Shown in pieces: positions 9,078 through 17,515 of a DNA stretch of 64,000 bases. Within the stretch, counting starts at the first letter, position 1. Each line of letters begins with the position of its first letter. The notes beneath the pieces were generated by a model that saw only the letters and a list, made by a program, of their open reading frames with translations, was not told where the DNA came from and ran no database searches. The position numbers and the translations under genes were made by a program. Source of the stretch: Clostridium pascui (GTDB lineage: Bacteria; Bacillota; Clostridia; Clostridiales; Clostridiaceae); the NCBI RefSeq assembly GCF_016908015.1, contig NZ_JAFBDB010000006.1, positions 186,001-250,000 on the forward strand, given 5' to 3'.

Positions 9078-10265
9078 ATGAAGTATGATTTTAAAACATT
9101 GGCACCAAGAAAAGGCACTGGTTCTGAAAAGTGGGAACAAATGTATGCTTGGAATCCGCATGTTACAGATGATGTAGTTCCATTTTCAGTGGCAGATATG
9201 GAACTTAAGAGTCCACCAGAGATAATTAATGAGCTGAAGAAATTTTTAGATAATGCTATTCTTGGATATACAATGCCTTATGATGGATTTTATAATGCCG
9301 TTATAGCTTGGCAAAAAACTAGACATAATTGGAATATAAGGAAAGAATGGATTGTAAATACCCCTGGAGTTGTAGATGCATTTTATGCGGCGGTGAGAGC
9401 TTTTACTAACCCTGGTGATGGTGTAATTATATTCAAGCCGGTATATTACCCATTTTCAATGGCTATTGCTGACAATGAAAGAGAACTTGTTAATTGCCCG
9501 CTCATTAACACCAATGGATATTACACAATTGATTATAATAAATTTGATGAGCTAGCTAAAGATCCTAAAAATAAGCTCCTTATTTTTTGCAGCCCACATA
9601 ACCCAGTTGGAAGAGTATGGAACAAGGGAGAATTAGAAAAAGTAGCTGAAATAGCTATTAAAAATGATTTGATTGTAGTATCTGATGAAATTTGGAACGA
9701 TTTAATTATGCCTGGATATAATCATAATGTATTTGCAACAATAAGCGAGGAGCTAAATGATAGACTTATCACCTGCACAGCTCCATCTAAGACATTTAAT
9801 TTAGCAGGGCTCGCAATTTCAAATATTATCATATCAAATGAAAAGTTAAGAAATGAATTTAAAAAAGCAATTAAAGTTGTTCATGGAGGGACCGTAAATA
9901 TATTAGGATATAAGGCATGTGAAATAGGTTATACAAAATGTGAAGGCTGGCTTGAAGAACTGATCAAACTAATTGATATAAATCAAAAGATTGTTAAAAA
10001 GTTCTTTGATGATAATTTTCCTAAAATAAAAGCTCCATTGATAGAAGGAACTTATTTACAATGGATTGACTTTAATGCACTAAAAATGGCAAATAAGTTA
10101 TTAGAAAAATTTATGCATATGGAAGCAGAGCTATTTCTAGACGAAGGATATATCTTTGGTGAAGAGGGAAGCGGATATGAAAGAATAAATTTAGCAGCAC
10201 CAACTCATGTAATTGAAAAGGCCCTTGAAAGACTTGAAAAAGCCTTAAAAAAGGTTTATAGGTAA
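9078..10265 (+). CDS. MalY/PatB-family PLP-dependent C-S lyase, copy 2
   Basis: 395 residues, same length as copy 1 and roughly 80% identical by eye, with the PLP lysine conserved at Lys238 (APSKTFNLAG) and the FCSPHNPVGRVW motif intact. Expected to be a beta-lyase or aminotransferase on a cysteine- or cystathionine-type substrate. Differences are spread along the protein, for example SVADMELKSPP and LAISNIIIS, so the copies have diverged in both substrate-facing and surface positions. Its leader keeps the palindromes of copy 1. A small unknown gene follows 54 bases downstream and may be co-transcribed. Confidence 0.87.
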   Translation: MKYDFKTLAPRKGTGSEKWEQMYAWNPHVTDDVVPFSVADMELKSPPEIINELKKFLDNAILGYTMPYDGFYNAVIAWQKTRHNWNIRKEWIVNTPGVVDAFYAAVRAFTNPGDGVIIFKPVYYPFSMAIADNERELVNCPLINTNGYYTIDYNKFDELAKDPKNKLLIFCSPHNPVGRVWNKGELEKVAEIAIKNDLIVVSDEIWNDLIMPGYNHNVFATISEELNDRLITCTAPSKTFNLAGLAISNIIISNEKLRNEFKKAIKVVHGGTVNILGYKACEIGYTKCEGWLEELIKLIDINQKIVKKFFDDNFPKIKAPLIEGTYLQWIDFNALKMANKLLEKFMHMEAELFLDEGYIFGEEGSGYERINLAAPTHVIEKALERLEKALKKVYR

Positions 10266-10319
10266 TAAAGGGAAAAAAGCTTTTATGCAGAAGTTATATA
10301 GCGAGGGGATGTGAAATTT

Positions 10320-10661
10320 ATGGATAAGTACAAAATACCATTGGGGACTTTAGTTGAGGTAGAGCATATTGACTTAGAAGCGGATAAAAAGAATCATGGA
10401 GTAAGGCTTTATGTTGTAGCACATCATAAAGATGCAAAAGGAATACCAGTATATTCTCTAGGGCTAAAAGGAGAAACAAATGCTTTAAAAATGTATAATG
10501 GATATTACGAGGAAAATTTGAGAGTTATTGATAAAATATCTGTTGAGTTAACTAAGGATGAAATAAGGGATATAGTTCAGTGGGGAGAGACCTGTGAAGA
10601 AGAAGGTTGGCTCATTGAAAAGGAAGTAAATTTAAAAGATAGGTTAAGCAAAATTATTTAA
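10320..10661 (+). CDS. Hypothetical small cytoplasmic protein
   Basis: 113 residues, not recognised. The sequence looks like a small beta-rich domain (GTLVEVEHIDL...GVRLYVVAHHKD...PVYSLGLKG) followed by a helical C-terminal third with TKDEIRDIVQWGETCEEEGW. The ATG at 10320 was preferred over a GTG nine bases upstream because the GAGGGG site almost touches the GTG. It follows the second C-S lyase closely and precedes a terminator, so it may be an accessory of that unit, but no function can be assigned. Confidence 0.6.
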   Translation: MDKYKIPLGTLVEVEHIDLEADKKNHGVRLYVVAHHKDAKGIPVYSLGLKGETNALKMYNGYYEENLRVIDKISVELTKDEIRDIVQWGETCEEEGWLIEKEVNLKDRLSKII

Positions 10662-10678
10662 TAGATATTGGATTCAAG

Positions 10679-10707
10679 TCTAGCAGTGTATAATACTGCT
10701 AGATTTT
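10679..10707 (+). terminator. Terminator after the patB2 unit
   Basis: TCTAGCAGT / ACTGCTAGA perfect stem with a short loop and TTTTT. Confidence 0.88.
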
Positions 10708-10718
10708 TCATTTACTAC

Positions 10719-10747
10719 TTGACGCGTACTACGCGTGGCGATATAAT
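10719..10747 (+). promoter_or_regulatory. Sigma-A promoter with internal operator of the padR unit
   Basis: TTGACG, a 17-base spacer, then TATAAT: near-consensus. The spacer holds ACGCGT-ACT-ACGCGT (10722-10736), an inverted repeat that is conspicuous because CG-rich sequence is rare in this window. Binding by the adjacent PadR protein is the likely explanation. Confidence 0.75.
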
Positions 10748-10872
10748 GGACTTATACTACGGAAGACGTAATAAGAAGAGAATTAGTATGAAGAAGCAAT
10801 AAGTCTATGTATGATAGGGTTATTTTTATAAGAAATTCCTTGAATATCAAGTCACTTTAGGAGGTGTAAGAA

Positions 10873-11220
10873 TTGAAAGATAAAATACAAGACTCTCCAT
10901 TGACGGAGACCGCGTTACTGGTTTTATTATCTATGTACCAACCCAATCATGGTTATGGTGTGATGCAATTTGTAGAGGAAAAGACGAAGGGGAGAGTTGT
11001 TTTTGGACCAGGCACATTATATGGTGCTATTAATAACCTAGTAAAGAAAAAATGGATTACTCCTTGCCCTGAGGTAAAAGGAGAACGAAAGAAAGAGTAT
11101 ATTATTACTGATTTAGGTAAAGTACAGGTAAATATGGAATTAGAGAGGCTGAAGGAAATTTACAATATAGGAATGGAAATCACAAGTGTGGGAGGTGTAA
11201 ATAATGATAAACAAGTTTAA
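10873..11220 (+). CDS. PadR-family transcriptional regulator
   Basis: Winged-helix regulator of 115 residues, a normal length for short PadR proteins. The conserved LLSMYQPNHGYGVMQFVEE, GPGTLYGAINNLVKKKWI and wing KGERKKEYIITDLGK are all present. The TTG start is supported by AGGAGGTG. The stop overlaps the start of the next gene by 17 bases, which suggests translational coupling. PadR plus DUF2812 is a recurring pair in Firmicutes. An inverted repeat in its promoter suggests autorepression. Confidence 0.88.
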   Translation: MKDKIQDSPLTETALLVLLSMYQPNHGYGVMQFVEEKTKGRVVFGPGTLYGAINNLVKKKWITPCPEVKGERKKEYIITDLGKVQVNMELERLKEIYNIGMEITSVGGVNNDKQV

Positions 11221-11863
11221 GATTTTTATAAATCCAATTGAAGGACAAGAAAAATGGCTGAATGAAAAAGCGAAAGAAGGATTTAGGTTATCAAAGGCAG
11301 GTAGGTTCATTTATAAATTTGAAAAAAGCGAGCCTATGAAATACCAGTATGCAGTGGATTACGTTGGAAATAAGACTATTGCAGAGCGTAAAGAATATGA
11401 GAACTTTTTAGGTGAAGTGGAAATTAAATATTTTCAAAAACCGCTGAACCTTGGACAATTTTCGTTGGGGAGAGTCAAGTATCGGCCATACGCAAATCCA
11501 GGTGGAAAGATGGCAACATCTCAAGGAATGATTAATAGAGAACTTCTCATTTTAGAAAAAAGAAATAACGGGAAGCCTTTTGACATATATAGCAATGTAA
11601 GGGATAAAATTATGTCTTTAAGAGAAAGAAGGAAGCCGTATATTTATCTATTTACTTTTATGCTTCTTATGGAGCTGCATATCAGTTATATTGATAAATC
11701 ATTAATCAATATCTCTTACTGGAGTAATGGAAATATCAGTGTTCTAGATAATACAGCTTTATCAATTTTGGCAGGAGTAATAGGGATCATCTCTGTCATA
11801 AGGATAATGCAATTATCTCTATCAATAAAGACACTAAAAGCAAGGGGAAATATTCATGAATGA
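11204..11863 (+). CDS. DUF2812-family membrane protein
   Basis: 219 residues. The N-terminal part (about 1-110) is the soluble DUF2812 region, recognised by the GQEKWLNEKAKEGFRL start and the YKFEKSEPMKYQYAVDYV segment. Two hydrophobic segments follow near residues 142-160 and 184-203. Translation is coupled to padR by a 17-base overlap, with GGAGGTG before the ATG. Members of this family are typically encoded beside PadR regulators and have no established biochemical function; a role in membrane stress or drug response is often presumed. Confidence 0.8.
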   Translation: MINKFKIFINPIEGQEKWLNEKAKEGFRLSKAGRFIYKFEKSEPMKYQYAVDYVGNKTIAERKEYENFLGEVEIKYFQKPLNLGQFSLGRVKYRPYANPGGKMATSQGMINRELLILEKRNNGKPFDIYSNVRDKIMSLRERRKPYIYLFTFMLLMELHISYIDKSLINISYWSNGNISVLDNTALSILAGVIGIISVIRIMQLSLSIKTLKARGNIHE

Positions 11864-11877
11864 AAAAGGCTTTGATT

Positions 11878-11905
11878 AGTGCCACCCACATGGCAAGTGG
11901 CAAGT
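11878..11905 (+). repeat. Short dispersed palindromic repeat, copy 1
   Basis: 28-base element containing GTGCCACCCAC and GTGGCAAGTGGCAAGT. It matches 29683-29710 at 27 of 28 positions. Both copies lie just after a stop codon and just before a terminator. Confidence 0.7.
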
Positions 11906-11906
11906 G

Positions 11907-11950
11907 AAAACTCCAGAAGTTTATAAAAATAGGTTTCTGGAGTTTTTGTT
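11907..11950. terminator. Bidirectional terminator, repeated-family copy A
   Basis: AAACTCCAGAA / TTCTGGAGTTT stem with flanking A and T runs, between convergent DUF2812 and nudC genes. Arms and loop start resemble the terminators at 12886 and 17263. Confidence 0.85.
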
Positions 11951-11967
11951 TTATAGTTAATACCGTT

Positions 11968-12756
11968 TTATTCCATGGGTCTGGCCCCATAATTCACAAA
12001 CCAATCTATAAGCCTTCTAGCAATACTGCCTCCTAAAGGAAGATTAGGAAATTCGTCTACACTATAAAAAGAAGCATCATCAATTTCAATACCATCAACT
12101 GTTACATCACCTCCGCCATATTCACAAGTGAAGGCTACCATTAAGGAATCAGGAAAAGGCCAAGGCTGGCTGCCAAAATACTTTATATTTTTAACGTTTA
12201 GGCCTATTTCCTCAAAAACTTCCCGCCGAACACAATCTTCAAAGGTTTCCCCAGGTTCTATAAAACCGGCTATTACGCTGTACATGTCTTTAGGGAAATT
12301 AGTATTATGTGCAAGCAGTAACTTATTATCCTTAATGACAGCTGTTATTATAGCGGGAGATATTCTAGGATAATTAATAAAACCACATTTAGGACAAATT
12401 TTCGCTATTTCATCTTCTTTATTCTTTACTAAGGTTCCGCATTTGCTGCAGTACTTATATGTACTGTTCCATGTTATAAGATGAAAGGCTTTTGCAGCTA
12501 AATTAAAAAAGGCGTTATCCATTAGACTTATAAGTATACGCAATTTATAAAATTTAAATTCACAAGTTTTACTCAAGGATGTATGCACTTCGCCAAAAAG
12601 AAAATCTTTATTATCTTTTGATGTTAGAAAACATAAATTATTTAAAGTTACACCTAAGGTTTTCAAATCATTATCATTAGGCATTAATACATGTCCATCT
12701 TCTATCTTAGCTAGTAATTTATCATCATTAAAAACAAAATGTAATTTATTATTCAT
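11968..12756 (-). CDS. nudC: NAD(+) diphosphatase, Nudix hydrolase NudC
   Basis: 262 residues, the usual NudC length. Order of parts: an N-terminal domain, a zinc ribbon with Cys103, Cys106, Cys121 and Cys124 (YCSKCG and CPKCG), the Nudix box from about residue 164 to 186 (GFIEPGETFEDCVRREVFEEIG), and the NudC-specific motif SQPWPFPDS at 196-204. It hydrolyses NAD(H) to NMN(H) and AMP, and family members also remove NAD caps from RNA. Monocistronic and convergent with the DUF2812 gene. An inverted repeat flanks its promoter region. Confidence 0.93.
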   Translation of the reverse strand: MNNKLHFVFNDDKLLAKIEDGHVLMPNDNDLKTLGVTLNNLCFLTSKDNKDFLFGEVHTSLSKTCEFKFYKLRILISLMDNAFFNLAAKAFHLITWNSTYKYCSKCGTLVKNKEDEIAKICPKCGFINYPRISPAIITAVIKDNKLLLAHNTNFPKDMYSVIAGFIEPGETFEDCVRREVFEEIGLNVKNIKYFGSQPWPFPDSLMVAFTCEYGGGDVTVDGIEIDDASFYSVDEFPNLPLGGSIARRLIDWFVNYGARPME

Positions 12757-12781
12757 AATTAAATACCTTTTCTTACTCTAT

Positions 12782-12824
12782 ATTTGTTGTGTTCTATAAT
12801 ATCAGTATAAATATTACAACAAAT
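12782..12824. promoter_or_regulatory. Inverted repeat around the nudC promoter region
   Basis: ATTTGTTGT and ACAACAAAT are perfect 9-base arms 25 bases apart. They bracket a TATAGA/TATTAT-like -10 region on the minus strand upstream of nudC. It could be an operator; the regulator is unknown. Confidence 0.4.
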
Positions 12825-12885
12825 ATAATCAATTCTTTATGAAATAATAATGGTATAAAAGATATAGTAAATTAAGTTTAACAAG

Positions 12886-12930
12886 AAAACTACAGAAGTT
12901 TATTAAGGATAAAATTCTGTAGTTTTTATA
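12886..12930. terminator. Terminator, repeated-family copy B
   Basis: AAACTACAGAA / TTCTGTAGTTTTT stem with loop GTTTATTAAGGATAAAA. It lies between the divergent start of nudC and the end of the DUF3298 gene; T-runs suit plus-strand termination best. Confidence 0.65.
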
Positions 12931-12991
12931 GGGAGATATTAAAGTAAGCTGCATAGATATTATTGCTGAGAGAGTACTTTATACAGTGAAA

Positions 12992-14425
12992 TTAAATCTC
13001 TAAAAATTCTGTTTTTATATTATCCATAATTTTAGATATTGGAATTTTAAATTCAGGGATTCCCTCATCATAAGTACCGATTTCACATAATGGGAAATAG
13101 ACTACAATATTTCCGGGGGCAATATAAAATGACTGTGTATCTGAAATACCCTTAAAATTTTTATGATTAGCATAGTCGTCTTTGTAGATGCCTCCATTTT
13201 GTTCTATATCTTTTTTCATTTGCTGTGCAGCATCTTGAATTTGTGTTTTTATTTCTTTATTTATCACATCTTTGTAGTTTGAGTCATCTTTAAATAAATC
13301 CTTTAAAGTTATTTCTTCTCCAGTATTAATATTGATATTTTTAGTTATCTTTTCATAATTTTCGCGAGCGCCACCTGTATACTCATGATAATTAACTGAA
13401 ATGCTTAGTAAATTATTATCGTTATAATTTTCATTGAAATGTGTATATGCATATAATCCAGTATCATTTTTCGTTGATTCCTTTTCGCGCTCCCTGGTGA
13501 TTTTCTCTATCTTGTCACTAAATTTCATTATATCTTTTTCAAAGCTGATATTTAATTTGCTTTGCAAGTTTGTATCCCTGAGTCCGTGTACTATTGGAAT
13601 CCTTAAATCAGATGTAGTATTTCTTATTATTTTTTCTTTAACTTTTACTTGAGGATATTCTACATCAATATCTTTTTTTACACCTTTTTCAAAAGAAGAG
13701 AAAGGAATTTTGAACTCTTGAATGCCTGCTGCATAGGGTGCAATTTCGTAATGCCCATAACATACAACAATATTATTATCTTTAACATAGAAGGATTGAG
13801 TGTTTGAAATAAAATTCACTGTATTAAGAGCATCTTCAAAATATCCAGCTTCTTTTGATGCCATTTGCTTCTTTATTTCTTTACTTATTATCTCCTTATA
13901 ATTTTCCCCTTCATAGAAAAAATCCTTTAATGTAGCTTCATTTCCAGTATCTAAATCTATATTAAAATTATTTTGTAATGTAGAACCATGTGCACCGCCT
14001 GTATATTGATAATAAATAACTGAAATACTTAATAAGTTATTTTGAGTAGCATGAACTTTATAATCTACAAAAGCAGCATAGGGGAGCATTGCCCATTCAT
14101 TTTCTTTAGAATCTTTTAAAGCAAGCTGTGACGTTTCTTCCAAATCTAGTTTAAATGCTGTTATTTCCTCTTCTAACATATCATTTATTTTCTTTTGTAT
14201 AGATTTGTCCTGAATCCCATCCACTACTGGAATTTTTATATTTACATCTATTGCGTCATTTTTATACTTAATTTCTTTAGTTTTAACAGTTATATTAGTT
14301 TTAACATCTGTAGGTGTATTCTTATCATTAAATTGAATTGCTGTAGGATTTTCTTCAGCTAATGCATAGGATCCATTCCCAAGTTCTAAAATACAAATAA
14401 GCCCTAAACACAGTATTTTTTTCAT
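12992..14425 (-). CDS. Secreted protein with two tandem DUF4163/DUF3298 units
   Basis: 477 residues with an N-terminal signal peptide (MKKILCLGLICILELGNGSYALA). The rest is two copies of one module, about residues 45-255 and 262-475. Each has an IPVV/IPIVHG-type start, a YYQYTGGAHG or YHEYTGGARE motif, an INTGEEITLKDLF-type segment, and an end with FYIAPGNIVVYF...I..FKIP. The modules match the DUF4163 plus DUF3298 arrangement known from RsiV-type proteins, but there is no transmembrane anchor or cytoplasmic anti-sigma part. A lysozyme- or glycan-binding role is possible by analogy only. Confidence 0.8.
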   Translation of the reverse strand: MKKILCLGLICILELGNGSYALAEENPTAIQFNDKNTPTDVKTNITVKTKEIKYKNDAIDVNIKIPVVDGIQDKSIQKKINDMLEEEITAFKLDLEETSQLALKDSKENEWAMLPYAAFVDYKVHATQNNLLSISVIYYQYTGGAHGSTLQNNFNIDLDTGNEATLKDFFYEGENYKEIISKEIKKQMASKEAGYFEDALNTVNFISNTQSFYVKDNNIVVCYGHYEIAPYAAGIQEFKIPFSSFEKGVKKDIDVEYPQVKVKEKIIRNTTSDLRIPIVHGLRDTNLQSKLNISFEKDIMKFSDKIEKITREREKESTKNDTGLYAYTHFNENYNDNNLLSISVNYHEYTGGARENYEKITKNININTGEEITLKDLFKDDSNYKDVINKEIKTQIQDAAQQMKKDIEQNGGIYKDDYANHKNFKGISDTQSFYIAPGNIVVYFPLCEIGTYDEGIPEFKIPISKIMDNIKTEFLEI

Positions 14426-14679
14426 TTTAATATATTCCTTTCTTTTAATGTTTTAATATATTTTATACTTATAAGTATATACTTGTTTATCCAGTAATTG
14501 GTTACAATAAAAATACAAAAATACCATAGGTTAGAACATAGTTGGCAGAAGTGTGAAAAAAATAATTAGGAAGAATGAATAATTAATGATTATAATAGAA
14601 ATAAGATAAAACAAAATGAAAGACTCAAATGGTTATTAAGTAAACTACTGAAAGATTTAAAGAAAGTTGGTGAAATTAA

Positions 14680-15924
14680 TTGATTAATAATAGAATTGGA
14701 TATGCATGCACTCCAACTTCTCTGCCATATAAAACTTCAAGAAGCTTTATGTTAAAAAATTATAATGAAGATATCTTTAATGAATGCGTTAGAGAAAATA
14801 TAAATGATCTAATAAGTATATTAAGATGGAATAAAGAAAATGAAATTTATATGTTTAGAATAAGTTCTGATATTATACCCTTTGGTAGCCATTCTATTAA
14901 CGAATTAAAATGGTGGGATACTCATAGAGAAGCACTCAGAGAATGTGGCATATTTATAAGGGAAAATAATATTAGGGTTTCAATGCATCCAGGACAATAT
15001 ACGGTTTTAAATTCTCCAAATGAAGAAGTAGTTAAAAAGAGTATTGCAGATTTAGAGTATCATTGTAGATTTTTAGATAGTATGGAAGTTGATTACTCCA
15101 ATAAAATTGTACTTCATGTTGGAGGAGTATATGGAGATAAACATTCTGCAATAGAAAGATTTAAGCATAATTTTTATAGATTATCATATTCCATGAGGAA
15201 AAGACTCATAGTTGAAAATGATGATAAAAGTTATAACATAGAGGATGTGCTAGATATTTGTAATGCACTCAGTATTCCAGCGGTTTTTGATAATCTTCAC
15301 CATAAGCTTAATAGCTGCTCATTAGAAATAGAAGATATTTTAAATGCTGTGAAAAGCACATGGAAAGCTGAGGATGGGAGGGTGAAACTTCATTATTCAG
15401 ATCAGGATATTGATAAGAAAGGTGGGGCTCATTCTAAATTTGTTATTACTAAAAACTTTTTAAGCTACATGGAAAGTATTAAAAATTTAAATGCAGATGT
15501 GATGCTTGAAGTTAAGGATAAGGAAGTATCAGCTATAAAATGTACATATGCTCTTAAGGAAGATTTGGCCATATCAGAGAGAACAAAGCAGTGGGCAAAA
15601 TACAAATACTCCTTAATGGAAAAGAATTATTCTTACTATAAAAAGTGCAGCAGCTTAGTAAATTCTATGGTGCATATGAAAGAGGTTTACATGTATATTG
15701 ACCAGTGCCTACAAGAGTCTTTTGATGAAGGGAATTTTATAAATACAGCAGAACATGTATATGGGTATATAAAGGATAAGGTAACAATAAAAGAAAAAGG
15801 AAATTACAATGAACTTTTAAAAAATCCTACCGGAAATAAGGATAAGATAAAGAGTTTATTGCAAAAACTGTGCAAAAAATATAAAGCAGAGTATATAAAC
15901 AATTCTTATTACTTTATTTATTAG
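14680..15924 (+). CDS. uvsE: UV damage endonuclease UvsE (UVDE)
   Basis: 414 residues. The TIM-barrel UVDE signature is clear: IGYACTPTSLPYKTSRSF at the start, MFRISSDIIPFGSH, VSMHPGQYTVLNSPNEEVV, LHVGGVYGDK, LIVENDDKSYN and VFDNLHHKLN. These carry the His, Glu and Asp metal ligands. The enzyme nicks DNA 5' of UV photoproducts and abasic sites, an alternative to UvrABC. A C-terminal extension of about 110 residues after the barrel is lysine-rich and helical. The TTG start lies after a weak GGTG site; no better start is in frame nearby. Confidence 0.9.
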   Translation: MINNRIGYACTPTSLPYKTSRSFMLKNYNEDIFNECVRENINDLISILRWNKENEIYMFRISSDIIPFGSHSINELKWWDTHREALRECGIFIRENNIRVSMHPGQYTVLNSPNEEVVKKSIADLEYHCRFLDSMEVDYSNKIVLHVGGVYGDKHSAIERFKHNFYRLSYSMRKRLIVENDDKSYNIEDVLDICNALSIPAVFDNLHHKLNSCSLEIEDILNAVKSTWKAEDGRVKLHYSDQDIDKKGGAHSKFVITKNFLSYMESIKNLNADVMLEVKDKEVSAIKCTYALKEDLAISERTKQWAKYKYSLMEKNYSYYKKCSSLVNSMVHMKEVYMYIDQCLQESFDEGNFINTAEHVYGYIKDKVTIKEKGNYNELLKNPTGNKDKIKSLLQKLCKKYKAEYINNSYYFIY

Positions 15925-16055
15925 CTTCAGTAAATATATTATAAAGAATTGTATATCGGAAGCAGATTAATAAAATGAGGGAATAAAATTTAACAAAAGT
16001 ACAAAAGTATGTTAAGATACAAATGAAAAAGAGTTAGTTAACGGAAGGAAATATT

Positions 16056-16709
16056 ATGTATAAGGTATTAGAAATTATAATGAAAATGACATTGGGATTT
16101 GCATTATGCGCATGTGGAACCGTAATGGCAATTAATTCAAATTTAGGATTAAGTCCATGGGATGTATTCCATCAAGGCTTAACAAATTTAACTAGTTTAA
16201 CTATGGGTCAGGCCAGCATTATAGTTGGAGTAGCTATAGTGATACTCACAAGTATACTAGGACTTAAGGTAGGAATTGGAACTATATCTAATATATTAAT
16301 GATTGGATATTTTATAGATTTTATAATGTATAGAAATCTTATTCCTGTTTGTAATAATATATATTCAGGTATATTTATGATGATAGTAGGAATGTTTTTA
16401 ATAGCTATAGGTAGTTACTTATATGTAGCATGTGGAATGGGATGCGGTCCTAGAGACGGACTTATGATTGTGCTAGCAAAGATTACAGGTAAGCCTGTAG
16501 GAATTATAAGAGCATCTATAGAAATTGCAGCATTAACTGTTGGATGGTTTTTAGGTGGATTTGTTGGAATTGGAACATTAATTAATGCATTTGGGATAGG
16601 GTATTTTGTTCAAATAGTTTTTAAGATATTTAAGTTTGATGTAAAGTCATTAAAACATAAAAATATGAAGCAAGGTTTTATATTTGTGAAAGAGTGCATA
16701 ACTCATTAA
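16056..16709 (+). CDS. YczE/YyaS/YitT-family membrane protein
   Basis: 217 residues with five or so transmembrane segments. MAINSNLGLSPWDVFHQGLTN near residue 26 and CGMGCGPRDGLMIVL near 126-140 are the hallmark repeats of the YczE family. The protein is two similar halves, each with an LG.SPWD or GCGPRDG motif. Function is not established; some members affect antibiotic production or metabolite export. Strong AAGGAA site before the ATG; no clear operon partner. Confidence 0.8.
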   Translation: MYKVLEIIMKMTLGFALCACGTVMAINSNLGLSPWDVFHQGLTNLTSLTMGQASIIVGVAIVILTSILGLKVGIGTISNILMIGYFIDFIMYRNLIPVCNNIYSGIFMMIVGMFLIAIGSYLYVACGMGCGPRDGLMIVLAKITGKPVGIIRASIEIAALTVGWFLGGFVGIGTLINAFGIGYFVQIVFKIFKFDVKSLKHKNMKQGFIFVKECITH

Positions 16710-16832
16710 AATAATAAGAGAAAGTAAAGATTAATTATAATCATTTTTTCTACTTAAATTTAGTTTATTGTATATTAGAATTACGCTAAAAAGATGATTG
16801 GAAATAATACTAGGGACTAGAGGTGAAAGTTT

Positions 16833-17258
16833 ATGATTAGAGAATTAGAAGCAAATGATATAAATAAAGTTATGGAAATATGGAAGCATGCTACTATAGA
16901 GGCACATAGCTTTATAAAGAAGGAATACTGGTTAGACAAGTATAACGAGGTTAAGGATGTATATATACCTATGTCTAAAACATTTATTTATGAAGAAAGT
17001 AATGGTACAAAAGGTTTTATAAGCATTTTAAATGATGACTTTATAGGAGCATTATTTGTGGACGTATCTAGCCAAGGAAAGGGAATTGGCAGCCAACTAG
17101 TTGAGTTTGCAAAGAAAAGATACCATACATTAAGTTTAGCTGTATATGAAAGCAATAAAAAGGCAGTGGAATTTTATAAAAATGTAGGTTTTGTTTTATA
17201 TGAAGAAAAAATAGATGAAGTTACTAATGAAAAAGAATTAATTATGGGATGGAAATAG
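16833..17258 (+). CDS. GNAT-family N-acetyltransferase
   Basis: 141 residues, a standard single GNAT domain. The acetyl-CoA binding segment is SSQGKGIGSQLVEFAKKR near residues 79-96, followed by LAVYESNKKAVEFYKNVGFVLYEE, the usual motif B. The length and TFIYEESNGTKGFISI segment resemble bacterial acetyltransferases of the YjaB/RimI-like group, whose substrates vary. GAGGTGAAAG supports the start. It ends in a repeated-family terminator. Confidence 0.85.
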   Translation: MIRELEANDINKVMEIWKHATIEAHSFIKKEYWLDKYNEVKDVYIPMSKTFIYEESNGTKGFISILNDDFIGALFVDVSSQGKGIGSQLVEFAKKRYHTLSLAVYESNKKAVEFYKNVGFVLYEEKIDEVTNEKELIMGWK

Positions 17259-17262
17259 TAGG

Positions 17263-17307
17263 GAAACTACAGGAGTTTATGCAGAATAAATTGCTGTAGT
17301 TTTTATT
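17263..17307 (+). terminator. Terminator, repeated-family copy C
   Basis: AAACTACAGGAG / CTGTAGTTTTT with loop TTTATGCAGAATAAATTG. It resembles copies A and B at 11907 and 12886 in stem sequence as well as shape. Confidence 0.82.
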
Positions 17308-17515
17308 TTATAATAAAACTAAAAAGAGTGTATGTTTTTAGAGATTTTTGTCGCGCAATTTTGTTAATAAAATAGAGGTTTTTCTATAAAAATAGAGAAT
17401 TATATAAAAAATAAGTATATGGTAAGATATAGTAATAAAAGCAGAAATAAGCTAGAAACAAGCTATCTTTGGTAATCTTAAGAGCGTTAATAAAGCAATT
17501 AAGGGGGTATTAAAA

